Made by a program: the position numbers and the translations under genes. Under the pieces are notes generated by a model. The model was not told the origin of the DNA and made no database searches. It saw only the letters and a list, made by a program, of their open reading frames with translations. From assembly GCA_018780365.1 (NCBI GenBank), contig JADMJR010000140.1, positions 1 to 32,047 on the forward strand: a stretch of 32,047 nucleotides of DNA, given 5' to 3'. This DNA is from Acidovorax sp. (GTDB taxonomy: Bacteria > Pseudomonadota > Gammaproteobacteria > Burkholderiales > Burkholderiaceae_C). Below, in pieces: positions 16,114-24,883 of this stretch (its first letter is position 1; every line of letters begins with the position of its first letter).

Positions 16114-16140
16114 TAACAACTTAATTCACGGAGACATTCC

Positions 16141-17112
16141 ATGACCCTGCGCCGTAGAGCCGCCTTTCTGGCGTGTATCGCCACCCTTGCTGCGGCCTCT
16201 GCCACCGCACAGACCGCCGAATGGCCTGCCAAGACCCTGCGGATCGTGGTGCCCTACCCTCCAGGCGGCAGCTCGGACATCATTGCGCGCTCCATCAGCC
16301 AAGTGCTGTCCGAATCGCTCAAGCAGACGGTGATCGTCGAGAACAAGCCCGGCGCCAACGGCAACCTGGGTGCCGACTTTGTGACCAAGGCCGAACCCGA
16401 TGGCTACACCCTGCTGCTGTGCGACGTGGGTGCGCTGGCCATCAGCCCCTCGGTTTACACCAAGCTGTCGTTCGACCCCTCCAAGGACCTGCGTGGCGTG
16501 ACCATGCTGGCGTACTCGCCCCACCTGTTGGTGGTGCACCCTTCGGTGCCCGTCAACAACTTCAAGGAGTTGGTGGCGTATTCGAAAAAGAACGACCTGA
16601 ACTTTGCCGTGACGGCCACCGGCAGCGCGCCGCACGTAGCGGGCGTGGCGCTGGAGCGCGCCAGCGGTGCAAAGTGGCAATACATCCCCTACAAGGGGGG
16701 CGTTACCGCCATTCAAGACACCGTGGCTGGCCAAACCCAGATCCTGATGAACGGCATGCTCGCCACCCTGCCCCAGGTGCAGAACGGCAAGCTCAAGGTG
16801 CTGGGCGTTTCCAAAGCCACGCGCATGCCGCTGATTGGCGATGTGCCCACCCTCGCCGAACAAGGCGTGGCTGGTTTCGAATCGGGCACATGGCAAGGCA
16901 TTCTGGTGCCACGCGGCACCCCGGATGCCATCGTGCAAAAGCTCAACAAGGCACTCATCACGGCCATCCGCGCCCCCGAGATCCGCTCGCGCCTGGCCGG
17001 ACAGGGTGCTGAAGTGGTGACCATGACCCCCGCCGAGCAAGACCAGTTCTTCACCAAGGAACGCGCCCGCTGGGCCACCGTGGTGAAGGCCGCCAACATC
17101 AAGCTCGACTGA
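16141..17112 (+). CDS. Bug-family (TctC-like) solute-binding protein
   Basis: A 323-aa periplasmic receptor with a signal peptide cut after ATA23 (N-region RRR). Bug motifs: [18 protein letters not shown] near the start, [49 protein letters not shown], and C-terminal AANIKLD. It lies 58 bp before kdgD in the same direction, so glucarate, galactarate or a related acid is the likely ligand. It is clearly distinct in sequence from the Bug protein at 13569-14561, so the pair is not a recent duplication. GGAGA seven bases upstream fits the chosen ATG. Transport subunits must be encoded elsewhere. Confidence 0.92.
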   Translation: MTLRRRAAFLACIATLAAASATAQTAEWPAKTLRIVVPYPPGGSSDIIARSISQVLSESLKQTVIVENKPGANGNLGADFVTKAEPDGYTLLLCDVGALAISPSVYTKLSFDPSKDLRGVTMLAYSPHLLVVHPSVPVNNFKELVAYSKKNDLNFAVTATGSAPHVAGVALERASGAKWQYIPYKGGVTAIQDTVAGQTQILMNGMLATLPQVQNGKLKVLGVSKATRMPLIGDVPTLAEQGVAGFESGTWQGILVPRGTPDAIVQKLNKALITAIRAPEIRSRLAGQGAEVVTMTPAEQDQFFTKERARWATVVKAANIKLD

Positions 17113-17170
17113 TTTCCCACTTCGAAGCTCCAAGGCTTTCAAGGTTTTTCTCACCAGACCCACCATCACC

Positions 17171-18082
17171 ATGAACCCGCAAGAACTCAAATCCATCATG
17201 GGCTCCGGCCTGCTGTCCTTCCCCATCACGGACTTCGACGAGCAGGGTGAATTCCGCCCCAAGACCTACATCGAGCGCCTGGAGTGGCTGGCCCCCTACG
17301 GCGCCAGCGCCCTGTTCGCCGCCGGCGGCACGGGCGAGTATTTCTCGCTGTCCGGCCCCGAGTACGGTCAGGTCATCAAGACCGCCGTGGATACCTGCCG
17401 CGGCAAGGTGCCGATCATTGCCGGTGCCGGTGGCCCCACCCGCACGGCCATCGCCCATGCCCAGGAGGCCGAGCGCCTGGGCGCCCACGGAATCCTGCTG
17501 CTGCCCCACTACCTGACCGAAGCGGGTCAAGAGGGTTTGATCGAGCATGTGGCGGCGGTTTGCAAGAGCGTGAAGTTTGGGGTGATCGTCTACAACCGCG
17601 ACCGCACCAAGCTGACGGCCGATTCCCTGGCCATCCTGGCCGATCGCTGCCCGAACCTGGTGGGCTTCAAGGATGGCGTGGGCAATATCGAGACCATGTC
17701 TTCCATCTTCATGAAGATGGGCGATCGCTTCTCGTACCTGGGCGGCCTGCCCACGGCCGAGGTGTATGCAGCGGCCTACAAGGCGCTGGGCACGCCGGTG
17801 TACTCGTCGGCGGTGTTCAATTTCATCCCCAAGACGGCGATGGAGTTCTACAAGGCCGTGGCCAGCGACGACATCGCCACGCAGCACAAGTTGCTCAAGG
17901 AGTTCTTCATGCCTTACCTGGCGATTCGCAACCGGGTGGAAGGCTATGGGGTGAGCATCATCAAGGCGGGGGCCAAGCTGGTGGGCCATGACGGCGGGCC
18001 GGTGCGCGCGCCGCTCACGGACCTCAAGCCCCATGAGATGGAAGAACTCAAGGCGCTCATCGACAAGCTCGGCCCGCAGTAA
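17171..18082 (+). CDS. kdgD: KdgD, 5-dehydro-4-deoxyglucarate dehydratase
   Basis: A 303-aa cytosolic enzyme of the DapA/NAL Schiff-base TIM-barrel family. It converts 5-keto-4-deoxyglucarate to alpha-ketoglutarate semialdehyde with loss of water and CO2, the step after glucarate or galactarate dehydratase. The subgroup is marked by the start [13 protein letters not shown], the [10 protein letters not shown] loop (52-61), YNRDRTKL with catalytic Tyr141, and GFKDGVGN with Schiff-base Lys167. The length is normal. The semialdehyde dehydrogenase and aldarate dehydratase are not in the window. It is probably cotranscribed with the upstream Bug gene, although its ribosome binding site is weak. Confidence 0.95.
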   Translation: MNPQELKSIMGSGLLSFPITDFDEQGEFRPKTYIERLEWLAPYGASALFAAGGTGEYFSLSGPEYGQVIKTAVDTCRGKVPIIAGAGGPTRTAIAHAQEAERLGAHGILLLPHYLTEAGQEGLIEHVAAVCKSVKFGVIVYNRDRTKLTADSLAILADRCPNLVGFKDGVGNIETMSSIFMKMGDRFSYLGGLPTAEVYAAAYKALGTPVYSSAVFNFIPKTAMEFYKAVASDDIATQHKLLKEFFMPYLAIRNRVEGYGVSIIKAGAKLVGHDGGPVRAPLTDLKPHEMEELKALIDKLGPQ

Positions 18083-18125
18083 GCCGCGCATTTCTCCGCT
18101 CCCCCCCTTCTTCCCGGGGGAAAAC

Positions 18126-18159
18126 CACCACGCGCCTGGCCGTGCACGGGCGCGTGGTG
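18126..18159 (+). terminator. Hairpin after kdgD
   Basis: CACCACGCGCC (18126-18136) and GGCGCGTGGTG (18149-18159) form a perfect 11-bp GC-rich stem with a 12-base loop, 44 bp past the kdgD stop. Only a short TTG follows, so termination is likely but not classical. Confidence 0.65.
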
Positions 18160-18219
18160 TTGCCTTGGCACGCCCTTCCTTCTCGTCAACGATCACACAC
18201 AACAACGGAGACAGACAAG

Positions 18220-18681
18220 ATGTTCAGGAAACTCGTTCTCGCCACGGCCGCCGTGGTGGCCGCAGCAGCCCTCGCTGGCTGCGCAACCCACACGTCCGCT
18301 GCGCCCTCGGCCTCGGCCGAACAGGCCGTGGCCGCCGCCGCCGAGCGCCTGCGCCTGGCCATGATCGACCCCACCCCGGCAGCGCTGGCCCCGCTGGTGG
18401 CCGATGAGCTGAGCTACGGCCACTCCGGCGGCCGCGTGGACACCAGGGACAGCTTCATCGGCGACCTGGTGGCGGGCAAGTCCGACTTCGTGACCATTGC
18501 CATCACCGACCAGACCATCAAGGTCGTGGGCCACACCGCCCTCGTGCGCCACACCCTCACGGCCGACACCAACGACTCGGGCAAGCCCGGCAAGGTGCAG
18601 ATCAAGATCCTGGGGGTGTGGCAACAGCAAGGCGGCCAGTGGAAGCTGCTGGCCCGCCAGGCCGTTCGCGTAAACACTTGA
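18220..18681 (+). CDS. NTF2-like (DUF4440/SnoaL type) lipoprotein
   Basis: A 153-aa protein with lipobox LAGC (Cys21). The mature part has the small alpha+beta cone pattern of the NTF2-like superfamily: AAERLRLAMIDPTPAALAPLVADELSYGHSGGRVDT, then FVTIAITDQTIKVVGHTALVRHTL, then ILGVWQQQGGQWKLLARQAVRV. DUF4440 proteins typically end with a W-x-L strand like this one. Exported members are often found with sugar-acid or aromatic catabolism genes, but no reaction can be assigned. CGGAG about 9 bases upstream supports the ATG at 18220. A hairpin separates it from kdgD, so it may have its own promoter. Confidence 0.8.
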   Translation: MFRKLVLATAAVVAAAALAGCATHTSAAPSASAEQAVAAAAERLRLAMIDPTPAALAPLVADELSYGHSGGRVDTRDSFIGDLVAGKSDFVTIAITDQTIKVVGHTALVRHTLTADTNDSGKPGKVQIKILGVWQQQGGQWKLLARQAVRVNT

Positions 18682-18683
18682 TG

Positions 18684-18745
18684 CCCCCTGAGTCGCTTCG
18701 CGCCATCCCCCTCAGGGGGACGCCGCCCCTGCGGCGGGGCGGCCC
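18684..18745 (+). repeat. CCCCCTGAGTCGC element, copy 2
   Basis: It begins three bases after the lipoprotein stop with CCCCCTGAGTCGCTTCGCG, then a CCCCCTCAGGGGG hairpin and GC-rich GCCGCCCC/GGGGCGGC arms. Orientation relative to the upstream gene is the same as in copies 1 and 3. It may act as a terminator. Confidence 0.75.
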
Positions 18746-18850
18746 TTGCACGGCGGCGCTGGCGGGGCCGCGCCCGTCTCCGTAGCCCAGCGATACGCGA
18801 CACTGCGACTCAAGTCCGCCTTCTCAACATTCCAGGTTGCCCTCCATCCA

Positions 18851-19819
18851 ATGACCACCAACGCCCCGCCCCGCATCCTGCAAATCGGCCGCCTGCCCTT
18901 GCCCGCCCTCGAAACCGAACTGGCCGCGCGCTACAGCGTGGCCTGCCTGGCGGACCAGGCCGACCCGCAGGGTTTTCTGGCGGCGCACGGTGCGGAGTTT
19001 TCGGGCGTGGTCACCACGGCGTCCATCGGGCTCCAGGGCAAGGTGATTGCAGCCCTGCCCCACCTGCAGGTCATCAGCAGTTTTGGCGTGGGTTTTGACG
19101 CGCTCGACATCGGCGCCGCCACCGCCCGGGGCGTGCAGGTGGGCTACACGCCCGGCGTGCTCAACGACTGCGTGGCCGACATGGCGTTTGCGCTGATGCT
19201 GGACGTGTCGCGCGGCATTGCCGCCAGCGACCGCTTTGTGCGCCAGGGCCAATGGCCCAAGGCACGGTTTGCGCTGGGCACGCGGGTGTCGGGCAAACGC
19301 CTGGGCATCGTGGGCATGGGCCGCATCGGCCAGGCCGTGGCCGAGCGCGCCAGCGGCTTTCGCATGGAGGTGGGCTACCACAACCGCCGGCCCACGCCCG
19401 ACGCCACGCTGCCCTATTTCGAGTCGCTGGTGGCGCTGGCCCACTGGGCCGACTACCTCGTGCTGACCGTGGCCGGCGGCCCCGCCACACGCCACATGGT
19501 GGACCGCCCGGTGCTTGACGCACTGGGCCCCCAGGGTTTTCTGATCAATGTGGCGCGTGGCAGCGTGGTGGACGAAACCGCACTGACCGCAGCCCTGGCG
19601 GAGCGCCGCATCGCCGGTGCCGGGCTGGATGTTTTTGAAGACGAGCCCCATGTGCCCGCAGCGCTGATGGCGCTGGACAACGTGGTGCTCACCCCCCACA
19701 CCGCCAGCGCCACCCACGAAACCCGCCGCGCCATGGCCGACCTGGTGCTGGAGAATTTGCACGCCTTCTACACCTCTGGCGCCGTGCGGGTGCCGGTGCC
19801 AGGCACGGTGGCTGGCTGA
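18851..19819 (+). CDS. D-2-hydroxyacid dehydrogenase (GhrB/hydroxypyruvate reductase type)
   Basis: A 322-aa NAD(P)-dependent dehydrogenase of the D-isomer-specific family. The Rossmann motif is GMGRIG (155-160). The catalytic set is complete: Arg236 in NVARGSVVDE, Glu265 in FEDEPHVP and His283 in TPHTAS. SSFGVGFDALD is the usual substrate-loop segment. The family reduces glyoxylate, hydroxypyruvate or similar 2-keto acids. Arg178-Arg180 in the NRR after the second strand favours NADP(H). It may serve sugar-acid breakdown with kdgD, but a repeat element separates it from the lipoprotein gene. The start follows the first codon of homology and lacks a clear ribosome binding site. Confidence 0.9.
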   Translation: MTTNAPPRILQIGRLPLPALETELAARYSVACLADQADPQGFLAAHGAEFSGVVTTASIGLQGKVIAALPHLQVISSFGVGFDALDIGAATARGVQVGYTPGVLNDCVADMAFALMLDVSRGIAASDRFVRQGQWPKARFALGTRVSGKRLGIVGMGRIGQAVAERASGFRMEVGYHNRRPTPDATLPYFESLVALAHWADYLVLTVAGGPATRHMVDRPVLDALGPQGFLINVARGSVVDETALTAALAERRIAGAGLDVFEDEPHVPAALMALDNVVLTPHTASATHETRRAMADLVLENLHAFYTSGAVRVPVPGTVAG

Positions 19820-19826
19820 TCGTTGG

Positions 19827-19892
19827 TTTTTCAAGCTTTTTAGGCCGTTTGCGCGCGTCCATCATGCCTTTTTAGCTACCAAATAAATAGCA
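19827..19892 (+). repeat. Intergenic repeat with 17-bp hairpin, copy 3
   Basis: GCTAC-CAAATAA-ATAGC at 19875-19891. TTGCGCGC at 19849-19856 is 26 bp before it, identical to copy 1. The unit starts just after the dehydrogenase stop, again with T-rich runs. Confidence 0.75.
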
Positions 19893-19920
19893 TCAAGCTC
19901 CACACCCGGGCGCCCCTGCC

Positions 19921-20787
19921 TCACACCCGCCCCGCAAACACCTCCGGCCCCAGGCGGGGCTTGCGCGCCTTGCGCTCGAACAGCCACATGCCATACAGCG
20001 GCAGTGCCTCGGCCAGTTGCAGCGGCACCACCTGCTCTGCCGCAGCCCCCAGCAGCACGGGGTGCGGCAGCACGGCCAGCAGGTCGGAGCCCACCACCAG
20101 GTTCAGCAGGCTGGCAAAGTCCGGGCAGCGCACGGCCATGCGGGGTGCGGGCATACGCCGCACGCGGTGCGCCTCGGTCAGCACGTCCACCGGGCCACTC
20201 ACACTGGGGCCCACGCAGGCCCAGGCGGCGCCCTGCAGCTCTGCCAGCGACCGGGCACGCGCCAGAGGGTGGTGGCGGCGCGCATAGATTTGCGGCTGCA
20301 GTTCGTACAAGCGCCACTGCACCACATCCGGGTGGGCAAACTGGCGCGGCCGGGGCGCAATCACGGCGTCGAAACTGCCATGCAGCAGGCCCGTCAGCAG
20401 GCTCCCCTCGTCGGTGGTGGTCATCTCCAGTGAACGCTGGGGCTGCGGCAGGCACCAGGCCTCGTACAGCAGCGGCCCACAGACCAGCGCGGCGGACGCC
20501 GTGAGCCCCACGCGCAACCGATTGCGGTCCACAGCGGCCCGGCGGGCCTGCGGCAAAGCGTCGATGCGCTGGGCCAGCGGCGCGCCTTCGGCCACCACAC
20601 GCCGGGCCAGGTCGGTGGGCACATAACGGCGCCCGTCCCGCACCAGCAGGGGCGTGTCGAACTGTGCCTGCAGCGCCTTCATGCCCTGGCTGATGGCGGG
20701 CTGCGACACCCCACAGGCCTGCGCCGCGCGCGCAAACGAGCCCTGGTCGATGACGGATTGGAGGTAGTGCAGGTAGCGCAGATACAT
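19921..20787 (-). CDS. LysR-family regulator
   Basis: A 288-aa LysR-type activator/repressor. The N-terminal winged HTH (1-60) shows the standard GSFARAAQACGVSQPAISQGMKALQ. The effector domain follows, with LRVGLTASAALVCG as the first strand. It is divergent from the SnoaL-like gene at 20881, the usual geometry for a LysR gene and its target. The start codon lies inside a perfect inverted repeat at 20782-20804, so binding there would hit its own translation start. The inducer is unknown. Confidence 0.9.
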   Translation of the reverse strand: MYLRYLHYLQSVIDQGSFARAAQACGVSQPAISQGMKALQAQFDTPLLVRDGRRYVPTDLARRVVAEGAPLAQRIDALPQARRAAVDRNRLRVGLTASAALVCGPLLYEAWCLPQPQRSLEMTTTDEGSLLTGLLHGSFDAVIAPRPRQFAHPDVVQWRLYELQPQIYARRHHPLARARSLAELQGAAWACVGPSVSGPVDVLTEAHRVRRMPAPRMAVRCPDFASLLNLVVGSDLLAVLPHPVLLGAAAEQVVPLQLAEALPLYGMWLFERKARKPRLGPEVFAGRV

Positions 20788-20804
20788 AAGCAGCTTTTAT
20801 GTAT
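20782..20804. promoter_or_regulatory. LysR-type dyad over the LysR start codon
   Basis: ATACATAA-N7-TTATGTAT is a perfect 8-bp inverted repeat containing a T-N11-A-compatible core. The CAT at 20785-20787 is the regulator's start codon in complement. It lies 77 bp before the divergent SnoaL-like gene. Confidence 0.6.
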
Positions 20805-20880
20805 GAGGCGCCATTGTCTCTTGTCGCAGCCGCCGGGCGGGGCGAAGCTCTGGGCTTCTTTCTTCACCACGCTCCTGCCC

Positions 20881-21285
20881 ATGACCACGCCACTCGACAC
20901 CGTCCGCACCTACCTCGCCCACCTGCACGCCAGCAACACCGAGGGCCTGATCGCCTGCTTTGAAGACGACGGCGTGGTGCATTCGCCTTTTCTGGGCACC
21001 ATGCGCGCCAGCGACTTCTTCCGAAAACTGGCCCAGGCATCCAGCGGCAGCGTGATCACCGTGCTGGATCTGTTTGCCTCCACCGAGCCGCAGGGCAGCG
21101 GCAGCCAGCGCGTGGCCGCGTACTTCCGCTACGACTGGACCTTGAACGACGGGCGCGAGGTAACCTTCACCTGCGTGGACGTGTTCACGTTCGACCCAGG
21201 CAGCCCGCGCATCCGGGACATGAACATCGTCTACGACACCCATCCGCTGCGCGAAGAGGTGGGCGACAAGTACGCACCGGACTGA
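20881..21285 (+). CDS. SnoaL/NTF2-like protein
   Basis: A 134-aa cytosolic protein of the NTF2-like superfamily, SnoaL or ketosteroid-isomerase-like branch: TVRTYLAHLHASNTEGLIACFEDDGVVHSPFLGTMRASDFF, then strands AAYFRYDWTLNDGREVTFTCVDVFTF and IRDMNIVYDTH. Such proteins are isomerases, cyclases or stress proteins, and no catalytic residue can be named with safety. The divergent LysR gene is the likely regulator. It converges with metR; six GTCAC units lie between them. Confidence 0.8.
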   Translation: MTTPLDTVRTYLAHLHASNTEGLIACFEDDGVVHSPFLGTMRASDFFRKLAQASSGSVITVLDLFASTEPQGSGSQRVAAYFRYDWTLNDGREVTFTCVDVFTFDPGSPRIRDMNIVYDTHPLREEVGDKYAPD

Positions 21286-21299
21286 CGTCACCCGCCTGC

Positions 21300-21329
21300 G
21301 TCACGTCACGTCACGTCACGTCACGTCAC
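21300..21329. repeat. Six tandem GTCAC units
   Basis: Perfect 5-bp tandem repeat between the SnoaL-like stop and the metR stop; the metR stop codon falls in the last unit. Since it lies past both coding ends, changes in copy number should not alter either protein. Confidence 0.9.
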
Positions 21330-22264
21330 AGCAGCGTCACGCCCTTGAGCGTCACGAAACTGGTCTCCCGGATCACGCTCACGAAGTCCTGCAGGTACGG
21401 CTTGGCCGACACCTGCGGCAGGCAGGCGGCGTGCAGCTCGCCCATCAGCCCCGGAGCGCCAGGCGCCGCGGCAATAGGCCGGGCCGTGACATAGCCCCGG
21501 TCCAGATAGCCCTGCACCGCCCACAGCGGCAGCGCCGCCACCCCGCGCCCGCTGGCCACCAGCTGCAGCATGGCGACGGTCAGCTCGGTCGTGCGCCGGG
21601 GCGGGCGCACGCCAGCGGGCTCCAGCACCTGGCGGATCAGGTCCAGCATTTCATCGGGCACCGGGTAGGTGATGACGGTCTGGTCGGCAAAGTCCTGCGC
21701 CACCAGGTGTGGCTTGGCCACCAGCGGGTGTGTGTTGGCCAGCAGCGCGCGGATCTCAAAGCCAAACAGCGGGTGGTAGTCCACGCCCGCCTCGTCGGCA
21801 TCCACCTCCGACACGATGGCCACATCGGCCCGGCCCTGGTGCAGCAGGCCCACCGGGTCCGCATGAAAGCCGCTCACGATGTCCAGCTCCACCTCGGGCC
21901 AGCGGATGCGAAAAGCGTCCATGGCAGGCATCAGCCAGTCAAAACAGGTGTGGCATTCCACGGCAATGCGCAGCTGGCCCCCCTGCCCCAGCACCAGCCG
22001 GGCCACATCGCGCTCGGCCGCCTCCACCTGGGGCAGCACGAGGTCGGCCAGGGCCAGCAGGCGCTCACCCACGGCGCTGAACTGCGGCGGCACCGACTTG
22101 CGCTCAAACAGCGGCGTGCCGTGGCGGTCTTCCAGCAGCTTGATCTGGTGCGACAGCGCCGACTGGGTGAGGTTGAGCAACTGCGCAGCCCGCACCAGGC
22201 TGCCGCTGTCGCGCAGGGCGACCAGCGTGCGCAGGTGGCGGATTTCGAGGATGGATTGAATCAT
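21326..22264 (-). CDS. metR: MetR, LysR-family regulator of methionine synthesis
   Basis: A 312-aa LysR-type regulator divergent from metE, the classical metR-metE arrangement. The HTH is RHLRTLVALRDSGSLVRAAQLLNLTQSALSHQIKLLE. The effector domain opens with QLRIAVECHTCFDWLMPAM, and ECHTCF is a MetR hallmark. MetR activates metE with homocysteine as co-effector. The ATG at 22264 is preferred to a TTG two codons upstream. The gap to metE is AT-rich and holds a TCAAGTTGA dyad (22274-22282). Confidence 0.93.
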   Translation of the reverse strand: MIQSILEIRHLRTLVALRDSGSLVRAAQLLNLTQSALSHQIKLLEDRHGTPLFERKSVPPQFSAVGERLLALADLVLPQVEAAERDVARLVLGQGGQLRIAVECHTCFDWLMPAMDAFRIRWPEVELDIVSGFHADPVGLLHQGRADVAIVSEVDADEAGVDYHPLFGFEIRALLANTHPLVAKPHLVAQDFADQTVITYPVPDEMLDLIRQVLEPAGVRPPRRTTELTVAMLQLVASGRGVAALPLWAVQGYLDRGYVTARPIAAAPGAPGLMGELHAACLPQVSAKPYLQDFVSVIRETSFVTLKGVTLL

Positions 22265-22273
22265 TAACAATTT

Positions 22274-22308
22274 TCAAGTTGATTCGCAAAAACTTTCGTT
22301 TGAATAAT
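22274..22308 (+). promoter_or_regulatory. metE promoter with a small dyad
   Basis: TTGATT (22279-22284), an 18-bp spacer and AATAAT (22303-22308) form a reasonable sigma-70 promoter toward metE. TCAAGTTGA (22274-22282) overlaps the -35 box and is a candidate MetR site, though it differs from the TGAA-N5-TTCA consensus. Confidence 0.5.
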
Positions 22309-22372
22309 AAACCAGCCCGCGCGACCATTGGTGCCTTCAATGTTTTGCTCTGTTCAGAAGAAGGAAATCGCC

Positions 22373-24763
22373 ATGTCGCTCGCCCAGCCCTTCCAGCCCT
22401 CACCCACCCGCCCCGTGCTCACCCATACCCTGGGTTTTCCGCGCATGGGGGCGCAGCGCGAGCTGAAGTTCGCCCTGGAATCCTTCTGGCGCGGCGCCTT
22501 GAGCGCGGCAGACCTGCAAGACACCGCCGCCCAGCTGCGCCAGATCCACTGGCAGGCGCAGGCCGATGCGGGCCTGGGTTTTGTCACCGTGGGCGACTTT
22601 GCGCTGTATGACCATGTGGCCAACCACATCCAGTTGCTGGGCTGCGAGCCTGCGCGCTTCGCGTTCGATGGCGCCACGCCCGAGCTGGCGCGCTACTTCG
22701 CCATGGCACGTGGTGTGTCGGCCCAGGCCCCACACGACCACCCCGGCTGCAGCGCAGGCTGCACCACACAACACGCCACCGCAGGCCAGCCCGCGCTGGA
22801 GATGACCAAGTGGTTCGACACCAACTACCACTACCTGGTGCCCGAGTTCAGCGCCCACACCCAGTTCCACCTGGCCAGCGAGCGCCTGTTTGGCGAAGTG
22901 GCCGAGGCGCAGGCCCTGGGCCACAAGGTCAAGGCCGTGCTGCTCGGGCCGCTGAGCTTTTTGTGGCTGGGCAAGGCCAAAGAGCCTGGGTTTGACCGCT
23001 TCAGCCTGCTGGCGCAACTGCTGCCCGTGTACGAAGCGGTGCTGGCGCGCCTGAAGGCCCAGGGCGTGGAATGGGTGCAGATCGACGAGCCCATCCTGGG
23101 GCTGGACCTGCCCGATGCATGGCGCCATGCGTTCGAGCCCAGCTACTGGCAACTGGCCCGCAGCGCCCCCAAGCTGCTGCTGGCCACCTACTTCTCGCCC
23201 CTGGCCGAGAACCTGCGCCTGGCCTGCCAGCTGCCCGTGGCCGGGCTGCATGTGGATGCCGTGCGCGCCCCCGACGAGCTGGTGGGCGTGGCCGACTGGC
23301 TGCCCTCGCACAAGGTGCTGTCGGTGGGCATTGTGGACGGCCGCAACATCTGGCGCACCGACCTCGATGCGGCCCTGGCGCGCCTGGCGCCCGTGGCGGC
23401 CAAACACCAGGGCGCGCTGTGGCTGGCGCCGTCGTGCTCGCTGCTGCATGTGCCCTTCAGCCTGTTGGGCGAGAACAAACTCGACGCAGAAGTGCGCTCC
23501 TGGCTGGCCTTTGCGGTCGAAAAACTCGATGAGCTGAACCTGTTGGCCACCGCCCTGGGCCAGGGCGAAGCGGCCGCAGCCGGCGCCCTGCAAGCCGCCC
23601 GCACCGCGATTGCGGCGCGCCGCAGCAGCCCCCGTGTGCACCGTGCCACCGTGGCCGCGCGCCTGGCCGCTGCCGCGCCCGAGGCCGACCAGCGCCACAG
23701 CGCCTTCGCCGTGCGCCAGCAAGCCCAGCGCGCGCGTTTGAAGCTGCCACTGCTGCCCACCACCACCATCGGCTCGTTCCCCCAAACGGCCGAGATCCGC
23801 GCCGCCCGCGCAGCCTTCAAGCGCGGCGCGCTCAATGCCGCCCACTATGAAGAAAAGATGCAGGCAGAGATCGAACTCGCGGTGCGCAAGCAGGAAGACC
23901 TTGGCATCGATGTGCTGGTGCACGGCGAGGCCGAGCGCAACGACATGGTCGAATATTTTGGCGAGCAGCTCGATGGTTTTGCATTCACCACCAACGGCTG
24001 GGTGCAAAGCTACGGCTCGCGCTGCGTGAAGCCACCCGTCATTTACGGCGACGTGGCCCGCCCCGCGCCCATGACGGTGGCCTGGACACAGTACGCACAG
24101 AGCCTGACGGCCAAGCCCATGAAAGGCATGCTCACCGGCCCCATCACCATCCTGCAGTGGAGCTTTGTGCGCGACGACCAGCCCCGCGCCACCACCGCCG
24201 ACCAGATCGCCTGGGCCATCCGCGACGAGGTATGCGACCTGGAAGCCGCCGGCATCGCCATCATCCAGATCGACGAGCCTGCCATCCGCGAAGGCCTGCC
24301 GCTGCGCCGCGCGGGCTGGAAGCCCTACCTGCAACGCGCCACGCGCGCCTTCCGCATCAGCGCGAGCGGGGTGCAGAATGCCACGCAGATCCACACCCAC
24401 ATGTGCTACAGCGAGTTCAACGACATCCTGCCCGAGATCGCGGCCATGGACGCCGACGTGATCACCATCGAAACCAGCCGCTCGGACATGGAGCTGTTGC
24501 AGGGCTTTGGCAGCTTCAAGTACCCCAACGAAATTGGTCCGGGCGTGTACGACATCCACTCACCCCGCGTACCCAGCGTGCAGGAAATGACCACGTTGCT
24601 GCACAAGGCGGCCGAGGTGGTGCCGGTGGAAAACCTCTGGGTGAACCCCGACTGCGGCCTCAAGACCCGGGGCTGGCCCGAGACCGAGGCCGCGCTGCGC
24701 CACATGGTGCAGGCGGCGCAGGCAGTGCGCGAGCGGCTGGTGGAGGAAGCGGCCCTGGCCTGA
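22373..24763 (+). CDS. metE: MetE, cobalamin-independent methionine synthase
   Basis: A 796-aa cytosolic enzyme that moves the methyl group of methyltetrahydropteroyl-triglutamate to homocysteine. The N-terminal half carries [18 protein letters not shown], and the C-terminal catalytic half [24 protein letters not shown] and HMCYSEFND. Zinc ligands are His676, Cys678, Glu700 and Cys761 by alignment with E. coli. E. coli MetE has 753 residues. Part of the excess is an insert after MARG holding [14 protein letters not shown] (121-134), a cluster of His and Cys not found in the E. coli enzyme as I recall it. GAAGGAAA precedes the ATG. Regulation is likely by divergent MetR. Confidence 0.96.
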   Translation: MSLAQPFQPSPTRPVLTHTLGFPRMGAQRELKFALESFWRGALSAADLQDTAAQLRQIHWQAQADAGLGFVTVGDFALYDHVANHIQLLGCEPARFAFDGATPELARYFAMARGVSAQAPHDHPGCSAGCTTQHATAGQPALEMTKWFDTNYHYLVPEFSAHTQFHLASERLFGEVAEAQALGHKVKAVLLGPLSFLWLGKAKEPGFDRFSLLAQLLPVYEAVLARLKAQGVEWVQIDEPILGLDLPDAWRHAFEPSYWQLARSAPKLLLATYFSPLAENLRLACQLPVAGLHVDAVRAPDELVGVADWLPSHKVLSVGIVDGRNIWRTDLDAALARLAPVAAKHQGALWLAPSCSLLHVPFSLLGENKLDAEVRSWLAFAVEKLDELNLLATALGQGEAAAAGALQAARTAIAARRSSPRVHRATVAARLAAAAPEADQRHSAFAVRQQAQRARLKLPLLPTTTIGSFPQTAEIRAARAAFKRGALNAAHYEEKMQAEIELAVRKQEDLGIDVLVHGEAERNDMVEYFGEQLDGFAFTTNGWVQSYGSRCVKPPVIYGDVARPAPMTVAWTQYAQSLTAKPMKGMLTGPITILQWSFVRDDQPRATTADQIAWAIRDEVCDLEAAGIAIIQIDEPAIREGLPLRRAGWKPYLQRATRAFRISASGVQNATQIHTHMCYSEFNDILPEIAAMDADVITIETSRSDMELLQGFGSFKYPNEIGPGVYDIHSPRVPSVQEMTTLLHKAAEVVPVENLWVNPDCGLKTRGWPETEAALRHMVQAAQAVRERLVEEAALA

Positions 24764-24806
24764 GTTTTGCCGGATTTGCACGCAACTGGCACAACGACCC
24801 GCCAGT

Positions 24807-24883
24807 GCACCCGTGGAACTGGCTTTGCCAGGCCACCGGGTGCGTCCCCCTTCCAGGGGGAAGGAGCGGAGCGACTCAGGGGG
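24807..24883. terminator. Convergent terminator hairpin and CCCCCTGAGTCGC element, copy 3
   Basis: GCACCCGTGG-AA-CTGGC-TTT-GCCAG-G-CCACCGGGTGC (24807-24843) is a long two-part stem between the metE and panE stops. Read from panE, the third copy of the CCCCCTGAGTCGC element (24863-24883, two differences from copy 1) starts right at the stop, followed by a CCCCCTGGAAGGGGG hairpin. Confidence 0.75.

Larger units (their letters stand above)
15771..16140. other. Divergent regulatory region, lactonase and Bug-kdgD
   Basis: A 370-bp gene-free stretch whose right half is unusually AT-rich. It carries two copies of a 13-bp motif, one facing each operon (entries at 15899 and 16101), and a promoter for the rightward operon. 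The weaker TTGTCGCTATAAC at 15923-15935 may be a third site. The left 70 bp next to the lactonase gene show nothing further that I recognise. Confidence 0.6.

Noticed and set aside
21300-21329. GTCAC tandem repeat as a phase-variation switch
   Set aside because: It lies beyond both stop codons, so slippage would not shift either reading frame.
22400-24559. 719-codon open frame antisense to metE
   Set aside because: GC-rich codon bias keeps the opposite frame open. It is rich in His, Gly and Arg with no recognisable motif, and metE is certain.
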